Shown here: piece by piece, positions 23,683-33,063 of the stretch
Numbering within the stretch: the first letter of the stretch is position 1
Layout: the number at the start of each line of letters is the position of its first letter
Source of the DNA: Myxococcota bacterium
GTDB lineage: Bacteria > Myxococcota_A > UBA9160 > SMWR01
Direction of reading: 5' to 3'
NCBI GenBank assembly: GCA_039030075.1
Contig: JBCCEW010000015.1
Coordinates: forward strand, 62,001-126,000
Length of the DNA stretch: 64,000 nucleotides
The notes under the pieces: model-generated
Seen by the model: only the letters and a program-made list of their open reading frames with translations
The model's database searches: none
What the model was told of the DNA's origin: nothing
Translations under genes and position numbers: made by a program

Positions 23683-26157
23683 TCAGGCGCGCACCCGCGC
23701 CCCGGTCGGGTCGAACCAGGGGCGCAGGGATGCCTCGGCCGAGATCCGCCGGCCCGCCACTTCGAGCTCGTAGGTGCCCGCCCGGATCCAGTCCGGCCGT
23801 ACCGGGGCGTCGGGCTCCGGTGCGCGCACGTAGCCGAGCCCGAGTGCCGCGCCCAATTGGTGTCCGAAGGCGCCCGAGGTGATGTGACCCACGCATTCCC
23901 CGTCGCGCCAGACCGGTTCGTCGTGGAAGAGCAGGGCGCCGGATTCGTTCAAGCGAAATCCGACGAGTCGCTTTCGAACCCCGCGTTCGCGCTGGGCAAA
24001 GAGGGCGTCCCGACCGATGAAGTCGCGACCGCTCTCCCAGTCGACCGCGAAGCCCAGCCCCGCTTCCAGCGGTGTGTCCTCAGGCGTGACGTCGTGGCCC
24101 CAGTGGCGATAGGCCTTCTCCATCCGAAGCGCGTCGAGGGCCTGGTAGCCCGCCAGTTGGAGGCCGTGCTCCGCGCCCGCGGCGGTCAGCGTGTCGAGGA
24201 CGCCCACCGCGAACTCGCTGGGGATGTAGAGCTCGAATCCCAGCTCGCCGACGTAGGTGATGCGGTGCGCGCGCACCCGCGCGTAGCCCAGGGCGATCTC
24301 TTGGCTCGTGGCGAAGGGAAACGCGTCGTTGGAGAGATCGGCGTCGGTGAGGCTCTGGAGCAGGTCCCGCGCTCGCGGTCCCATGACGCCGAGCACCGCC
24401 CAGGCCGAGGTGATGTCCGACAGCGAGACGCGCTCACCCGGCGCGATCCGGCTGCGCAGCCAGGCTTCGTCGCGCACGCGCTGGGCGGCCCCGGTCACGA
24501 TCCAGAACCGCTGCTCGTCCAGGCGCGTCACGGTGAGGTCCGACTCCATGCCCCCGCGCTCGTTGAGCCAGGCCGTGTACACGACGCGTCCGGGCTCGAT
24601 GCAGAGGTCGGCTGCACACACGCGGTCGAGCACCGTCTCGGCGTCGGGGCCGTCGAGCAGCAGCTTTCCGAAGGAGGTCTGGTCGAAGACACCGACGGCG
24701 GTGCGCACCGCCTGGTGTTCGATCGCGACGTGGTCGAACCAGGGCGGCCGCCGGTAGCTGTAGTCGAGCCTCGGAGGGGCACTGGGGCTCCCAAATCCGC
24801 TCGGACTCCCATAGAAGTATGGGCGTTCCCAGCCGGCCAGCTCGGAGAAACAGGCGCCTGCCCGCGCGAGCCGATCGTGAAGGGGCGACCGCCGGGCTCC
24901 CCGCGCCGTCGCGTACTGGCGATGGGGCCAGTGCATGGCGTAGAGCAGGCCCAGGGACTCCACCGTCCGGTCTTCGAGGTAGTCGGGGTTGGCGTGGAAG
25001 GGCTCGAACCGGCGCAGGTCGACATCCTGGAGGTCCATGCCCGGGTGGCCGTCGACGATCCAGTCGGCGAGGGCGCGTCCCGCTCCCCCGGCGGAAGCGA
25101 TTCCCACGGAGTTGAAGCCCGCCGCGACGTAGTAGCCGCCGAGTTCGGGCGCTTCGCCCAGCAGGTAGCGATCGTCCGGGGTGAAGCTCTCGGGGCCATT
25201 GAAGAACTGGCGGATACCGACGGTCTCCAGAGCGGGCACCCGTCGGGCGGCTTCGGCGATCCAGGGCTCGAGGTGCGGCCAGTTCTCGGGTAGGGAATCG
25301 AAGGCGAAGCCTTCGGGAATGCCAGACTGCCCCCACGGTCGCGCTTCGGGCTCGAAGAACCCGACCAGCAGCTTCCCGCCGGCCTCGACCTTGAAGTAGG
25401 CGCAGCCGTCCGGGTCCCGAAGCGTCGGGAGCGCGTCGGCCACACCGGGGACGGGTTCCGTGATGAGGTAGAAGTGCTCGGCAGCATGGAGCGGGACCGA
25501 CACGCCGACGCCGCGGGCCAGCTCGCGCGCCCACATCCCGCCGCAGTTCACCACGACATCGGTCTCGATCTCGCCCCGGGCGGTGACCACGGCGCAAACC
25601 CGACCGCCACGCGTGCGGACCGCGGTGACCGGGCTGTTCTCGACGAGTCGGGCGCCGCGCTGCCGGGCCCCCGCGGCCAGCGCGAGGGTGACGTCGACGG
25701 GGCTCACCTGACCGTCCCCCGGAATCTCCACGGCACCCGCGAGATCGTCGGTGTGCGCGATCGGCCAACGCCGCGCGACCTCATCGATGCTCACCTCACG
25801 GGCGTCGATCTCGAAGGCGCGCGCCATGGACGCCCCACGCAACAGCTCTTCGAGGCGCTCCGGCGTTCGCGCGACCGACAGCGACCCGGTCCGCGCGTAA
25901 CCCGTCGCCTGGCCGGTCTCAGCTTCGAGGCGCGCGTAGAGCTCGGCCGAGTAGCGCGCGAGACGCGAGAGGTTGTGGGAGGCGCGCAGCAGGCCGACCA
26001 GCCCGGCGGCGTGCCAGGTGGTGCCGCAGGTCAGCCGCTGGCGTTCGAGCAGGACCACGTCGGTCCAGCCGCGCTGCGCCAGATGATAGGCGACACTACA
26101 GCCCGCCACGCCGCCGCCGATGATGACGGCCGAAGCGCGGCGCGGCAGATCAGTCAT
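23683..26157 (-). CDS. Dimethylglycine/sarcosine dehydrogenase-like flavoprotein (DAO + GCV_T)
   Basis: 824 residues in the family layout. The N-terminal DAO domain has GGGVAGCSVAYHLAQRG (residues 14-30). CGTTWHAAGL follows, whose His49 matches the covalent FAD-binding histidine of dimethylglycine and sarcosine dehydrogenases. A linker (FAO_M) spans about 370-430, the aminomethyltransferase (GCV_T) domain about 430-700 (GVFDQTSFGKLLL), and the GCV_T C-terminal barrel closes the protein. The likely reaction is oxidative N-demethylation of dimethylglycine or sarcosine with transfer of the one-carbon unit to tetrahydrofolate. The start overlaps the end of the AGCS symporter gene by eight bases, so import and oxidation of a methylated glycine are probably coupled. 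The exact substrate is not determined. Confidence 0.9.
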   Translation of the reverse strand: MTDLPRRASAVIIGGGVAGCSVAYHLAQRGWTDVVLLERQRLTCGTTWHAAGLVGLLRASHNLSRLARYSAELYARLEAETGQATGYARTGSLSVARTPERLEELLRGASMARAFEIDAREVSIDEVARRWPIAHTDDLAGAVEIPGDGQVSPVDVTLALAAGARQRGARLVENSPVTAVRTRGGRVCAVVTARGEIETDVVVNCGGMWARELARGVGVSVPLHAAEHFYLITEPVPGVADALPTLRDPDGCAYFKVEAGGKLLVGFFEPEARPWGQSGIPEGFAFDSLPENWPHLEPWIAEAARRVPALETVGIRQFFNGPESFTPDDRYLLGEAPELGGYYVAAGFNSVGIASAGGAGRALADWIVDGHPGMDLQDVDLRRFEPFHANPDYLEDRTVESLGLLYAMHWPHRQYATARGARRSPLHDRLARAGACFSELAGWERPYFYGSPSGFGSPSAPPRLDYSYRRPPWFDHVAIEHQAVRTAVGVFDQTSFGKLLLDGPDAETVLDRVCAADLCIEPGRVVYTAWLNERGGMESDLTVTRLDEQRFWIVTGAAQRVRDEAWLRSRIAPGERVSLSDITSAWAVLGVMGPRARDLLQSLTDADLSNDAFPFATSQEIALGYARVRAHRITYVGELGFELYIPSEFAVGVLDTLTAAGAEHGLQLAGYQALDALRMEKAYRHWGHDVTPEDTPLEAGLGFAVDWESGRDFIGRDALFAQRERGVRKRLVGFRLNESGALLFHDEPVWRDGECVGHITSGAFGHQLGAALGLGYVRAPEPDAPVRPDWIRAGTYELEVAGRRISAEASLRPWFDPTGARVRA

Positions 26158-27619
26158 CGGCTCCGCGGTTGCGGAAGGGGCGGATCTCCCCGGACGCGAG
26201 CCGCGCTTCGTAGCTCTCGAGCTCCGCGCGCAGGACCGGCGCGAGCAGGTAGAGGCCGAGCAGGTTGGCGAGGGCCATCGCGAAGATCATCGCATCCGAG
26301 AAGTCGAGGATGGCGGTGAGGCTCGTGGTGCAACCGACGACCACGCTCGCGCAGAAGATCGCGTTGTAGATGGCCTTGGTCCGCGGCGCCGGGCCGAAGA
26401 GGTAGATCCATCCCTCGAGTCCGTAGTAGGACCACGCAATCATGGTCGAATACGCGAACAGCATCACGACACCGGCGAGGGGCAGCGGGAACCAGGGCAG
26501 CACCGTCGCGAAGGCCTGGGAGGTCAGCTCGACGCCGCTCATCTCGCCGGTGGCAGTGGCGGGGTCGTAGACGGTCAGCGTGATCACGAGTGCGGTGATC
26601 GAGCAGACGATCACGGTGTCGATGAAGGGTTCGAGGAGCGCGACGTATCCCTCGGTCACGGGTTCGCGGGTGCGCACGGCGGAGTGGGCCACGGCCGCCG
26701 AGCCGATGCCGGCTTCGTTCGAGAACGCGGCCCGGCGGAAGCCCAGGATCAGCACGCCGAGCATGCCACCGGTCGCGCCCTCGGGAGAGAAGGCGCCTTT
26801 CACGATCCAGACGAGGGCCTGGGGGATCTCGGTCACGTTGGCGAGGATCACGAACAGTCCCGCGCCCACGTACACGAGAGCCATCATGGGCACGAGCTTC
26901 TCGGCGACCCGGGCGATGCTCCGAATGCCGCCGACGATCACGACCGCCACCAGGACGGCGAGGCCGATCCCGAAGAGCCAGCCCCGATCGGCGAAGAGGG
27001 AGACATGGCCACCCACGGCGTTCTGGAACTGCACGTAGGCCTGGTTCGCCTGGAACATGCTCCCGATGCCCAGGGTGCCGATCAAGATGCAGGCCGCGTA
27101 GTAGATCGCGAGGCCGCGCCCCAAGCGCGGCCAGCCGCGTTCCGTCAGGCCGCGGTCGAGGAAGAACATCGGGCCGCCCGAGATCGTGCCGTCCGGGTTC
27201 TCCTGGCGGTACTTCACACCGAGGGTGCACTCGGCGAACTTCGACGCCATGCCGAGGATGCCCGCGACCACCATCCAGAACGCGGCGCCGGGGCCACCCA
27301 CCGAGATCGCCACCGCGACGTGGGCGATGTTGCCGACGCCGACCGTGCCCGAGATCGCGGTGGCCAGTGCCTGGAAGTGGCTGACTTCGCCCGGATCGTC
27401 CGGGTCCGTGTAGTCGCCGCGCACCAGACGCAAGGCATGGGTGAACCCGCGCAGATTGATGAAGCGCAGGTAGACGGTGAAGAAGACGGCCCCTGCGACC
27501 AGCCACAGGACGATCAGGGGGAGATCCGCTTCGCCCACCCGAACGCTGAAGAAGATCACGTCGGAGAAGGCCTTGGCGACCGGGGCGAAGTACTGATCGA
27601 TGGCTTCGTCGATGGCCAA
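26150..27619 (-). CDS. AGCS-family sodium:amino acid symporter
   Basis: 489 residues, the normal length for alanine/glycine:cation symporters. About eleven membrane helices and the family signature GNIAHVAVAISVGGPGAAFWM (first and last residues quoted as GNIA and AFWM) near residue 100 are visible, followed by GVKYRQENPDG and ISGGPMFFL, also typical. It would take up a small neutral amino acid with Na+. Given the eight-base overlap with the dimethylglycine/sarcosine dehydrogenase gene, the cargo may be dimethylglycine, sarcosine or glycine rather than alanine; this is inference from context. It is the first gene of the pair; its promoter region (27620-27893) is shared with a divergent acyl-CoA synthetase gene. 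Confidence 0.92.
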   Translation of the reverse strand: MAIDEAIDQYFAPVAKAFSDVIFFSVRVGEADLPLIVLWLVAGAVFFTVYLRFINLRGFTHALRLVRGDYTDPDDPGEVSHFQALATAISGTVGVGNIAHVAVAISVGGPGAAFWMVVAGILGMASKFAECTLGVKYRQENPDGTISGGPMFFLDRGLTERGWPRLGRGLAIYYAACILIGTLGIGSMFQANQAYVQFQNAVGGHVSLFADRGWLFGIGLAVLVAVVIVGGIRSIARVAEKLVPMMALVYVGAGLFVILANVTEIPQALVWIVKGAFSPEGATGGMLGVLILGFRRAAFSNEAGIGSAAVAHSAVRTREPVTEGYVALLEPFIDTVIVCSITALVITLTVYDPATATGEMSGVELTSQAFATVLPWFPLPLAGVVMLFAYSTMIAWSYYGLEGWIYLFGPAPRTKAIYNAIFCASVVVGCTTSLTAILDFSDAMIFAMALANLLGLYLLAPVLRAELESYEARLASGEIRPFRNRGADD

Positions 27620-27686
27620 GAGCGGACTCGCTTCCCGGGGAGAACGGTGGCGCGGGAGCGCGGTCTCCCGACAGGGAACGCTGCGA

Positions 27687-27743
27687 GTGTGAGCCAGTCA
27701 CGACGCCGGTGCCAGGCTGTGACACACGCGGCGTGACTCACAC
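27687..27743. promoter_or_regulatory. Long imperfect inverted repeat between divergent genes
   Basis: GTGTGAG-(CCAG)-TCACG at 27687 pairs with CGTGACTCACAC ending at 27743: a 12-bp stem with a four-base bulge. It is centred in the 274-base spacer between the AGCS gene and the acyl-CoA synthetase gene, so it may be an operator for one or both. Confidence 0.4.
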
Positions 27744-27893
27744 AGCGGTCGCGACCCGGGTGCTCGTTGACCCAGCTCGCGGGCGTCGCGTGATAGACTG
27801 CGCCTCGCGAGCGGGGTCACGACGCCACAGTGTCGACTCCGCGGCGCACGCCGGGTTCGGACGAAGCCGCCAGGGCGAAGAGGGGAGGGACCG

Positions 27894-29462
27894 ATGGGAG
27901 CGGAAGCACTGCACCGTCCCATCACCCACACCGAACTCGTCTTGAACGCGCTCTCGAGATGGCGCGACCGAGAGGCCTTCCGCCAGGACGGCGAGAGCGT
28001 GCGCTACGCCGAAGCGGCGGATCAGGTGCGTCGCTTCGCGGCGGTGTTCCGCGACTGCGGACTCGGACGCGGCGAGGGGATCGGCGTGCTGTCGCCGAAT
28101 CGCGCCGAAGTCTGGATGAGTCAGTTCGGCGCGAACCTCGCGGGGGGGCGCTATACCGCGCTTCACCCGATGGGCAGCTTCGAAGACCACGCCTACGCGT
28201 GCAACGAAGCCGAGCTTCGCATCCTCTGCGTCGATCCGGCGTACGCCGAGCGCGCCGGGGAATTGCTGGCGCGGTGCGCGCCGGTCGAGACGGTCCTCAC
28301 CTACGGGCCCTCCGACGTGGGCACGGATCTCCTGACCGCGGCTTCGAAGATCGGCGCGGGTCCGCTCGAGCCCGGGCCCAACACCCCGGATGACATTGCC
28401 TGGCTCCTCTATACCGGCGGGACGACCGGGGTTCCGAAGGCGGCGCAGCTTCCCGAGCGCGCCGTGGCCCAGATGGCCCTCGCCGTCTCCGCGGGGTGGG
28501 ATCTGCCGCGGAGTCGGCGGTATCTGGCGTGTGCACCGATCACACACGCCGCGGGGATGCTCATCACCCCGACGCTCATGAGTGGTGGCACCGTGGTGTT
28601 GCAGCGCGGCTTCGATCCCGAAGCGTGGATGGAGGCAGTGCGACGCGAACGCATCACCCTCTCGCTGCTCGTGCCGACGATGATCTACGTGCTCCTCGAC
28701 CACCCGGGACTGGATGCGGCCGACTTCTCGAGCCTCGAAACGATCATGTACGGGGCCTCGCCGATGTCGCCAGCGCGCCTCGTCGAGGGCATCGAGCGTC
28801 TGGGGCCGGTCTTCGCCCAGCTCTACGGTCAGACCGAGTGTGGGGGCATCGCCACCAGTCTCTGGCGCGACCACCACGACACGAAGGATCTGGCGCGGCT
28901 GGCCTCGTGCGGAATCCCCATGCCGAACGTGCGCGTGGCCGTGCTCGACGAAGCGGGCCAGGCGGTCCCCGACGGCGAGGCCGGCGAGATCTGCGTCCAG
29001 GGGCCCTGCGTCATGACAGGCTATTACCGTCAGCCCGAGCTCACCGCCGACACGATCGTCGACGGTTGGCTGCACACCGGGGACATGGCCGTGCAGGATG
29101 ACGCCGGGTTCCTGACGATCGTCGACCGCAAGAAGGACATGATCGTGTCCGGCGGCTTCAACGTATTTCCGCGGGAGATCGAGGACGTGCTCACCAGCCA
29201 CGAGAGCGTCTCGTCGGTGGCGGTGATCGGGGTACCCGACGACAAGTGGGGCGAGGCCGTCAAGGCGGTGGTGGTGCCCCGGCCGGGGGCCGAGATCGAC
29301 GCCGACGTGCTGATCACGCTCGTGAAGGAGAAGAAAGGGCCCGTCTACGCGCCGAAGACCATCGACGTCGTGGATCAGCTGCCCTTGACCGCGGTCGGCA
29401 AGGCCGACAAGAAGGTCCTGCGTGCCCAGTACTGGGGCGATGCCCGCCGGGGTGTGCACTAG
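27894..29462 (+). CDS. AMP-forming acyl-CoA synthetase (ANL superfamily)
   Basis: 522 residues. Motif LLYTGGTTGVPK (about residue 172) is the P-loop, YGQTECGG the A5 motif, and GWLHTGDMAVQDD with VDRKKDMIVSGGFNVFPREIE the hinge region. The catalytic lysine lies in LTAVGKADKK near the end. It activates a carboxylic acid to its CoA thioester through an acyl-adenylate; the closest feel is medium/long-chain or aromatic acid ligases, substrate undetermined. It begins the plus-strand operon with an MFS carrier 11 bases downstream. The ATG at 27894 follows AGGGAGGGACCG, a strong ribosome site. Confidence 0.93.
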   Translation: MGAEALHRPITHTELVLNALSRWRDREAFRQDGESVRYAEAADQVRRFAAVFRDCGLGRGEGIGVLSPNRAEVWMSQFGANLAGGRYTALHPMGSFEDHAYACNEAELRILCVDPAYAERAGELLARCAPVETVLTYGPSDVGTDLLTAASKIGAGPLEPGPNTPDDIAWLLYTGGTTGVPKAAQLPERAVAQMALAVSAGWDLPRSRRYLACAPITHAAGMLITPTLMSGGTVVLQRGFDPEAWMEAVRRERITLSLLVPTMIYVLLDHPGLDAADFSSLETIMYGASPMSPARLVEGIERLGPVFAQLYGQTECGGIATSLWRDHHDTKDLARLASCGIPMPNVRVAVLDEAGQAVPDGEAGEICVQGPCVMTGYYRQPELTADTIVDGWLHTGDMAVQDDAGFLTIVDRKKDMIVSGGFNVFPREIEDVLTSHESVSSVAVIGVPDDKWGEAVKAVVVPRPGAEIDADVLITLVKEKKGPVYAPKTIDVVDQLPLTAVGKADKKVLRAQYWGDARRGVH

Positions 29463-29473
29463 GAACCGATGCG

Positions 29474-30781
29474 GTGAGCGCTCCTGAATCTCCGCAGGCG
29501 GAGGCATCGCCTTCTCCGCCGATCCGGCCGGCGTACGCGAATTACGTCCTCGGCATCCTGTTCGTGGCGTACGTGTTCAACTTCGTCGACCGGCAGATCA
29601 TCTCGATCGTGCTGGAGCCGATCAAGGAAGAGCTCGGCGTCAGCGACACCGCGATGGGGTTCTTGACGGGCCCGACCTTCGCGATCTTCTACGCGACGCT
29701 GGGGATCCCGATCGCGCGCTGGGCCGATCATTCGGTCCGCCGCAACATCATCGCGATCGGGATCGCCGTCTGGAGCGCGTTCACGGCGCTCTCCGGACTC
29801 GTGCAGAACTTCCTGCAGATGTCCCTCGCGCGGATCGGCGTCGGCGTTGGCGAGGCGGCGCTTTCCCCGCCCGCCCATTCCCTGCTCGCCGACTACTTTC
29901 CCCAGGAGCGGCGCGCGACCGCCCTCGGCATCTATTCGATGGGCATCCACATCGGGATCCTGTTCGGCGTCATCGCCGGAGGCTGGCTCGAGGAGTTCTG
30001 GGGCTGGCGGAACGCCTTCATCCTGGTGGGATTGCCCGGGCTCCTGGTCGCCTTGCTCGTGCGCTTCACGGTGCGCGAGCCCCCGCGCGGCGCCCAGGAA
30101 GTCGCGCCCCAGCCGACCGAAGCACCTCCGTCGGTCGGCGAGGTGGTCCGGTTCCTGTTCTCGAAGCGGTCGTTTCGGCATCTCTCCCTCGGCACCGGTC
30201 TCACCGCCTTCGCGGGCTATTCCTTCGTGAGCTGGGCGCCGACCTTCTTTCGCCGGGTCCACTACTGGGACGGCGAACTCAGCACCAAGTACGGCATCGC
30301 GCTGGGCGTCTCGGGTGCGATCGGCTCGGTGCTCGCCGGCTATCTCGCCGATCGCCTCGGTCAGCGAGACCTGCGCTGGTGGATGTGGGTGCCGGCCTTC
30401 GCGTGTGCGGGGCCACTCCCGTTCACGCTCTTTTTCTTCTTCCATGGCGACATCGACGTCGCCCTGGCGGTCTCGTCGCTCGGCCTCTTGATTGCGGCCA
30501 TGTATCAGGGGCCGGTCTTCTCCACCGTGCAGACACTCGCGCCCGTGCAGATGCGGGCGGTGGCGTCGGGCGTGCTCCTGTTCGTGATCAACATCATCGG
30601 GCTGGGGCTCGGGCCCCAGGCCGTCGGCGTCCTGAACGATTTCGTGTTTACCGACGTCGGTCCCACGGCCATCCGCTATTCGATGGCCTGGGTGGCGGCG
30701 GTGATGGGGATCTGGTCGTGCGTCCACTTCATCATCGCCGCGCGCTTCTTGCGCGATGATCTCGCGAGCGCCCGCTCCTGA
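29474..30781 (+). CDS. MFS transporter (spinster-like)
   Basis: 435 residues from a GTG at 29474 with AGGA nine bases upstream, directly behind the acyl-CoA synthetase stop. The sequence VLGILFVAYVFNFVDRQIISIVLEPI with the FNFVDRQ signature and the 12 hydrophobic helices are typical of the bacterial spinster-like/phthalate-carrier branch of the MFS. The motif GIPIARWADHSVRRN carries the loop 2-3 signature. Location behind an acyl-CoA synthetase suggests uptake of the acid that the synthetase activates. The stop overlaps the start of the next gene. Confidence 0.88.
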   Translation: MSAPESPQAEASPSPPIRPAYANYVLGILFVAYVFNFVDRQIISIVLEPIKEELGVSDTAMGFLTGPTFAIFYATLGIPIARWADHSVRRNIIAIGIAVWSAFTALSGLVQNFLQMSLARIGVGVGEAALSPPAHSLLADYFPQERRATALGIYSMGIHIGILFGVIAGGWLEEFWGWRNAFILVGLPGLLVALLVRFTVREPPRGAQEVAPQPTEAPPSVGEVVRFLFSKRSFRHLSLGTGLTAFAGYSFVSWAPTFFRRVHYWDGELSTKYGIALGVSGAIGSVLAGYLADRLGQRDLRWWMWVPAFACAGPLPFTLFFFFHGDIDVALAVSSLGLLIAAMYQGPVFSTVQTLAPVQMRAVASGVLLFVINIIGLGLGPQAVGVLNDFVFTDVGPTAIRYSMAWVAAVMGIWSCVHFIIAARFLRDDLASARS

Positions 30782-32451
30782 GCGACTCGTCCGGCCAGGG
30801 CCGCTGGCAGGCCATCGTCGTCGGGACGGCACTCGTCGCGGCCGTACTCTTCGTCTACGGCCCGACTCGCGAGCATGCCTACCTCACCTTCGATGACCCG
30901 ATCTTCGTCAGTGAGAATCCGGCGCTGGAGCGTCCCTACGCGTTCGAGGGGCTCGGGTGGTCCCTCACGAGCTTCCGCGGTGGGAATTGGATGCCCGTCA
31001 CCTGGGCCACCTATTTCTTCGACGCCGCAACGAACGACCGGTCCAGCGCGGGCGTGCACACGACCCAGGTCTTCTTGCACGCACTCGCTTCTCTTTTCTG
31101 TTTCCTGGCGCTGCGGCGCGGGACCGGTTCGACGTTCACGAGTGCCTGGGTGGCGGGGGTATTCGCGCTGCATCCGCTGCAGGTGGAGAGCGTGGCCTGG
31201 GCCTCGGAACGCAAGGGCGTCGTGGCCGGCACCTTCTGGATGCTGAGCTTCTGGCTCCACGCCGGACCCCCGTCGCGCGTGCGTCGCTTCGGTGTTCCGC
31301 TGGCGGTCTGCGCTGCGCTCGGTGCGAAGCCGATCTCGGTGACCCTGCCGCTGGTACTCCTGCTCTGGGATGCGTGGCCGCTCGGGCGCATGCAGGACCC
31401 TGCGGGACGCTTCGCGGGCGCGGCTGTGTGGCGGTGCGTGCGTGAGAAGCTGCCCCTCCTCGCCGCGGTCGTGGGCCTCGCCGTCCTGACGGTCATGGCC
31501 CAGCGAGACGTGGGCGCGACGGCGAGCCTGGACGAGCTGAGTCTCGGTTCCCGGTTGGCCAACGCGCCGCTCGCATACGTCGGCTACCTCGGTGCGTTCT
31601 TCTGGCCTCGGGACCTCGCGGTGTTCTACCCGCATCCCGTGGTCCTCTCGGCCTGGGCGGTGGGTGGCGCGCTGGCGCTGCTCCTGGCCGTGACCGGCTT
31701 CGTCGTCTGGCAGTGGCGGCGAGCCTGGTGGGCGATGGGGTGGTGCTGGTTCCTCGGGGCGCTCGTGCCGATGCTCGGAATCGTGCAGGTGGGCGGCCAG
31801 GCGCGCGCGGATCGCTACGCGTACGTCACGATCGTCGGGCTCGCGATCGCGCTGGGTTTCGGCGTGCGCGATCGGGTGCGCGGCCCGACGCTCCGGGCGG
31901 CCGCGGCCACGCTGGCCGTCCTCACCCTGGTCGCGAGCGCGGTGGAGACGCGCCGGCAGCTCGCGTACTGGGTCGACGGGGTGACGCTCTTCTCGCGGGC
32001 CCTCGAGGTCGTCGGGCCCGACGCCCTGATCCATCAGCACCTCGGCGCGTCGCTCTTGCAACGGGGGGCGGTGCCCGCCGGGCGCGCCCATCTCGAGAAG
32101 GCCCACGAGCTGCGACCGCAAGTGAACGTCGCCAACAACCTGGCGTGGAGCTACGCCACCGACCCGGTCGACGCCCGGGTGCGGCCCGGCCGTGCGCTCC
32201 TGTTGGCGCGTTTCGCCGTGCAGCGGCAGCCCGAGGACCCGACCGTGTGGGACACCTTCGCCGCGGCCCAGGCCGCGGGCGGGTTCTTTCCGCGCGCGAT
32301 CGACAGCCAGCGTCGCGCACTGTCCCTGCTTCCGGCGCACGCGTCCGAGGCGCTGCGTGCGGGTCTCGCGGGGCGCCTCGCGCTCTACGAGCGCGGCGAG
32401 CGTTTCCGGGCGCCCCCGGCCCCGGACGCGTCGGGTGCCAGGAACCCATAG
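30778..32451 (+). CDS. TMTC-like polytopic membrane protein with C-terminal TPRs; probable CTG start
   Basis: 557 residues if translation starts at CTG 30778, which overlaps the previous TGA as CTGA. No ATG, GTG or TTG occurs in frame between the upstream stop at 30757 and the ATG at 30991. The residues before 30991 are clearly coding: one membrane helix (AIVVGTALVAAVLFVY) and the family motifs AYLTFDDP and GNWMPVTW. The body has about ten helices (HPLQVESVAWASERKG; FALHP; SERKGVVAG), as in TMTC/DUF1736-type glycosyltransferase-like TPR proteins, then three to four TPRs from residue ~400. A mannosyltransferase-like role is known for eukaryotic TMTCs; here it is unproven. The 3' end overlaps the convergent TetR gene by 67 bases. 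Confidence 0.8.
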   Translation: MSDSSGQGRWQAIVVGTALVAAVLFVYGPTREHAYLTFDDPIFVSENPALERPYAFEGLGWSLTSFRGGNWMPVTWATYFFDAATNDRSSAGVHTTQVFLHALASLFCFLALRRGTGSTFTSAWVAGVFALHPLQVESVAWASERKGVVAGTFWMLSFWLHAGPPSRVRRFGVPLAVCAALGAKPISVTLPLVLLLWDAWPLGRMQDPAGRFAGAAVWRCVREKLPLLAAVVGLAVLTVMAQRDVGATASLDELSLGSRLANAPLAYVGYLGAFFWPRDLAVFYPHPVVLSAWAVGGALALLLAVTGFVVWQWRRAWWAMGWCWFLGALVPMLGIVQVGGQARADRYAYVTIVGLAIALGFGVRDRVRGPTLRAAAATLAVLTLVASAVETRRQLAYWVDGVTLFSRALEVVGPDALIHQHLGASLLQRGAVPAGRAHLEKAHELRPQVNVANNLAWSYATDPVDARVRPGRALLLARFAVQRQPEDPTVWDTFAAAQAAGGFFPRAIDSQRRALSLLPAHASEALRAGLAGRLALYERGERFRAPPAPDASGARNP

Positions 32452-33026
32452 AGCCCCCGCGCGAGTTCGCGCAGCACCGGGGCCCGGTCGGGGCCGCGCA
32501 GCAGGAGCGGGTTGTTCAGGCCCTGCGCGAGGACGAGGAAGCCCCGCGCCAGGGTGTTCGGGTCCCCGCGGCGCACGAGCCCGGTGCGCTGGCCCCGTTC
32601 CACGAACTGGCGGATGCGCTCCAGGGTGCGTCGCTCCTGGTCTCGATACACGCGGCGCAGCGCGCGGTCGCCGGGGAGCTCGGCGAGCGCGCAGCGGAAG
32701 AGCAGGGCGTGTTCCGAGAAGAAGCGCACGCCCGCGGCCACGAAACCGCGGCTGAATCCCTCGAGACCCTCGTCCACCAGCGCTTCGAGCTGGACCTGCT
32801 CGGCCACGAAGGCGTCGAGGTCTTCCATCAGGTCATCGAACGCCGCCGCGAGCGCGTCGCGCTTCGACGGGAAGTACTGGTAGAAGGTGGCCACCGAGGT
32901 GCCGGCGCGCAGGGCCACCCGTTCGGCGCCGAAACTGCCATCGCGGGCGATCTCGGCACGGGTGGCGTCGATCAGCTTGCGCTGGGTGCGTCGGGTCGTG
33001 GGAGAGACAGGGTGCTTCGCGGCCAC
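32385..33026 (-). CDS. TetR-family transcriptional regulator
   Basis: 213 residues from the GTG at 33026; the longer open frame upstream enters the non-coding, AT-rich spacer and reads QSSAIIFSNF, unlike any TetR. The N-terminal helix-turn-helix reads GSFGAERVALRAGTSVATFYQYFPSKRDAL (described by its ends GSFG and KRDAL), a standard TetR DNA-binding domain; the rest is a helical ligand domain. It faces the crotonase operon at 33166, with an AT-rich palindromic spacer between, and very probably represses that operon and itself. Its coding end overlaps the end of the TMTC-like gene by 67 bases on the other strand. Confidence 0.88.
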   Translation of the reverse strand: MAAKHPVSPTTRRTQRKLIDATRAEIARDGSFGAERVALRAGTSVATFYQYFPSKRDALAAAFDDLMEDLDAFVAEQVQLEALVDEGLEGFSRGFVAAGVRFFSEHALLFRCALAELPGDRALRRVYRDQERRTLERIRQFVERGQRTGLVRRGDPNTLARGFLVLAQGLNNPLLLRGPDRAPVLRELARGLYGFLAPDASGAGGARKRSPRS

Positions 33027-33063
33027 GGGTCCCCGGTCTTGCGCGGGTGGCGCAGGAGAACTC

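Noticed and set aside
26120-27736. Long plus-strand open frame of 538 codons opposite the AGCS gene
   Set aside because: It is rich in Asp, His, Gly and Arg repeats typical of antisense frames in high-GC DNA and has no family pattern; the minus-strand AGCS protein is clear.
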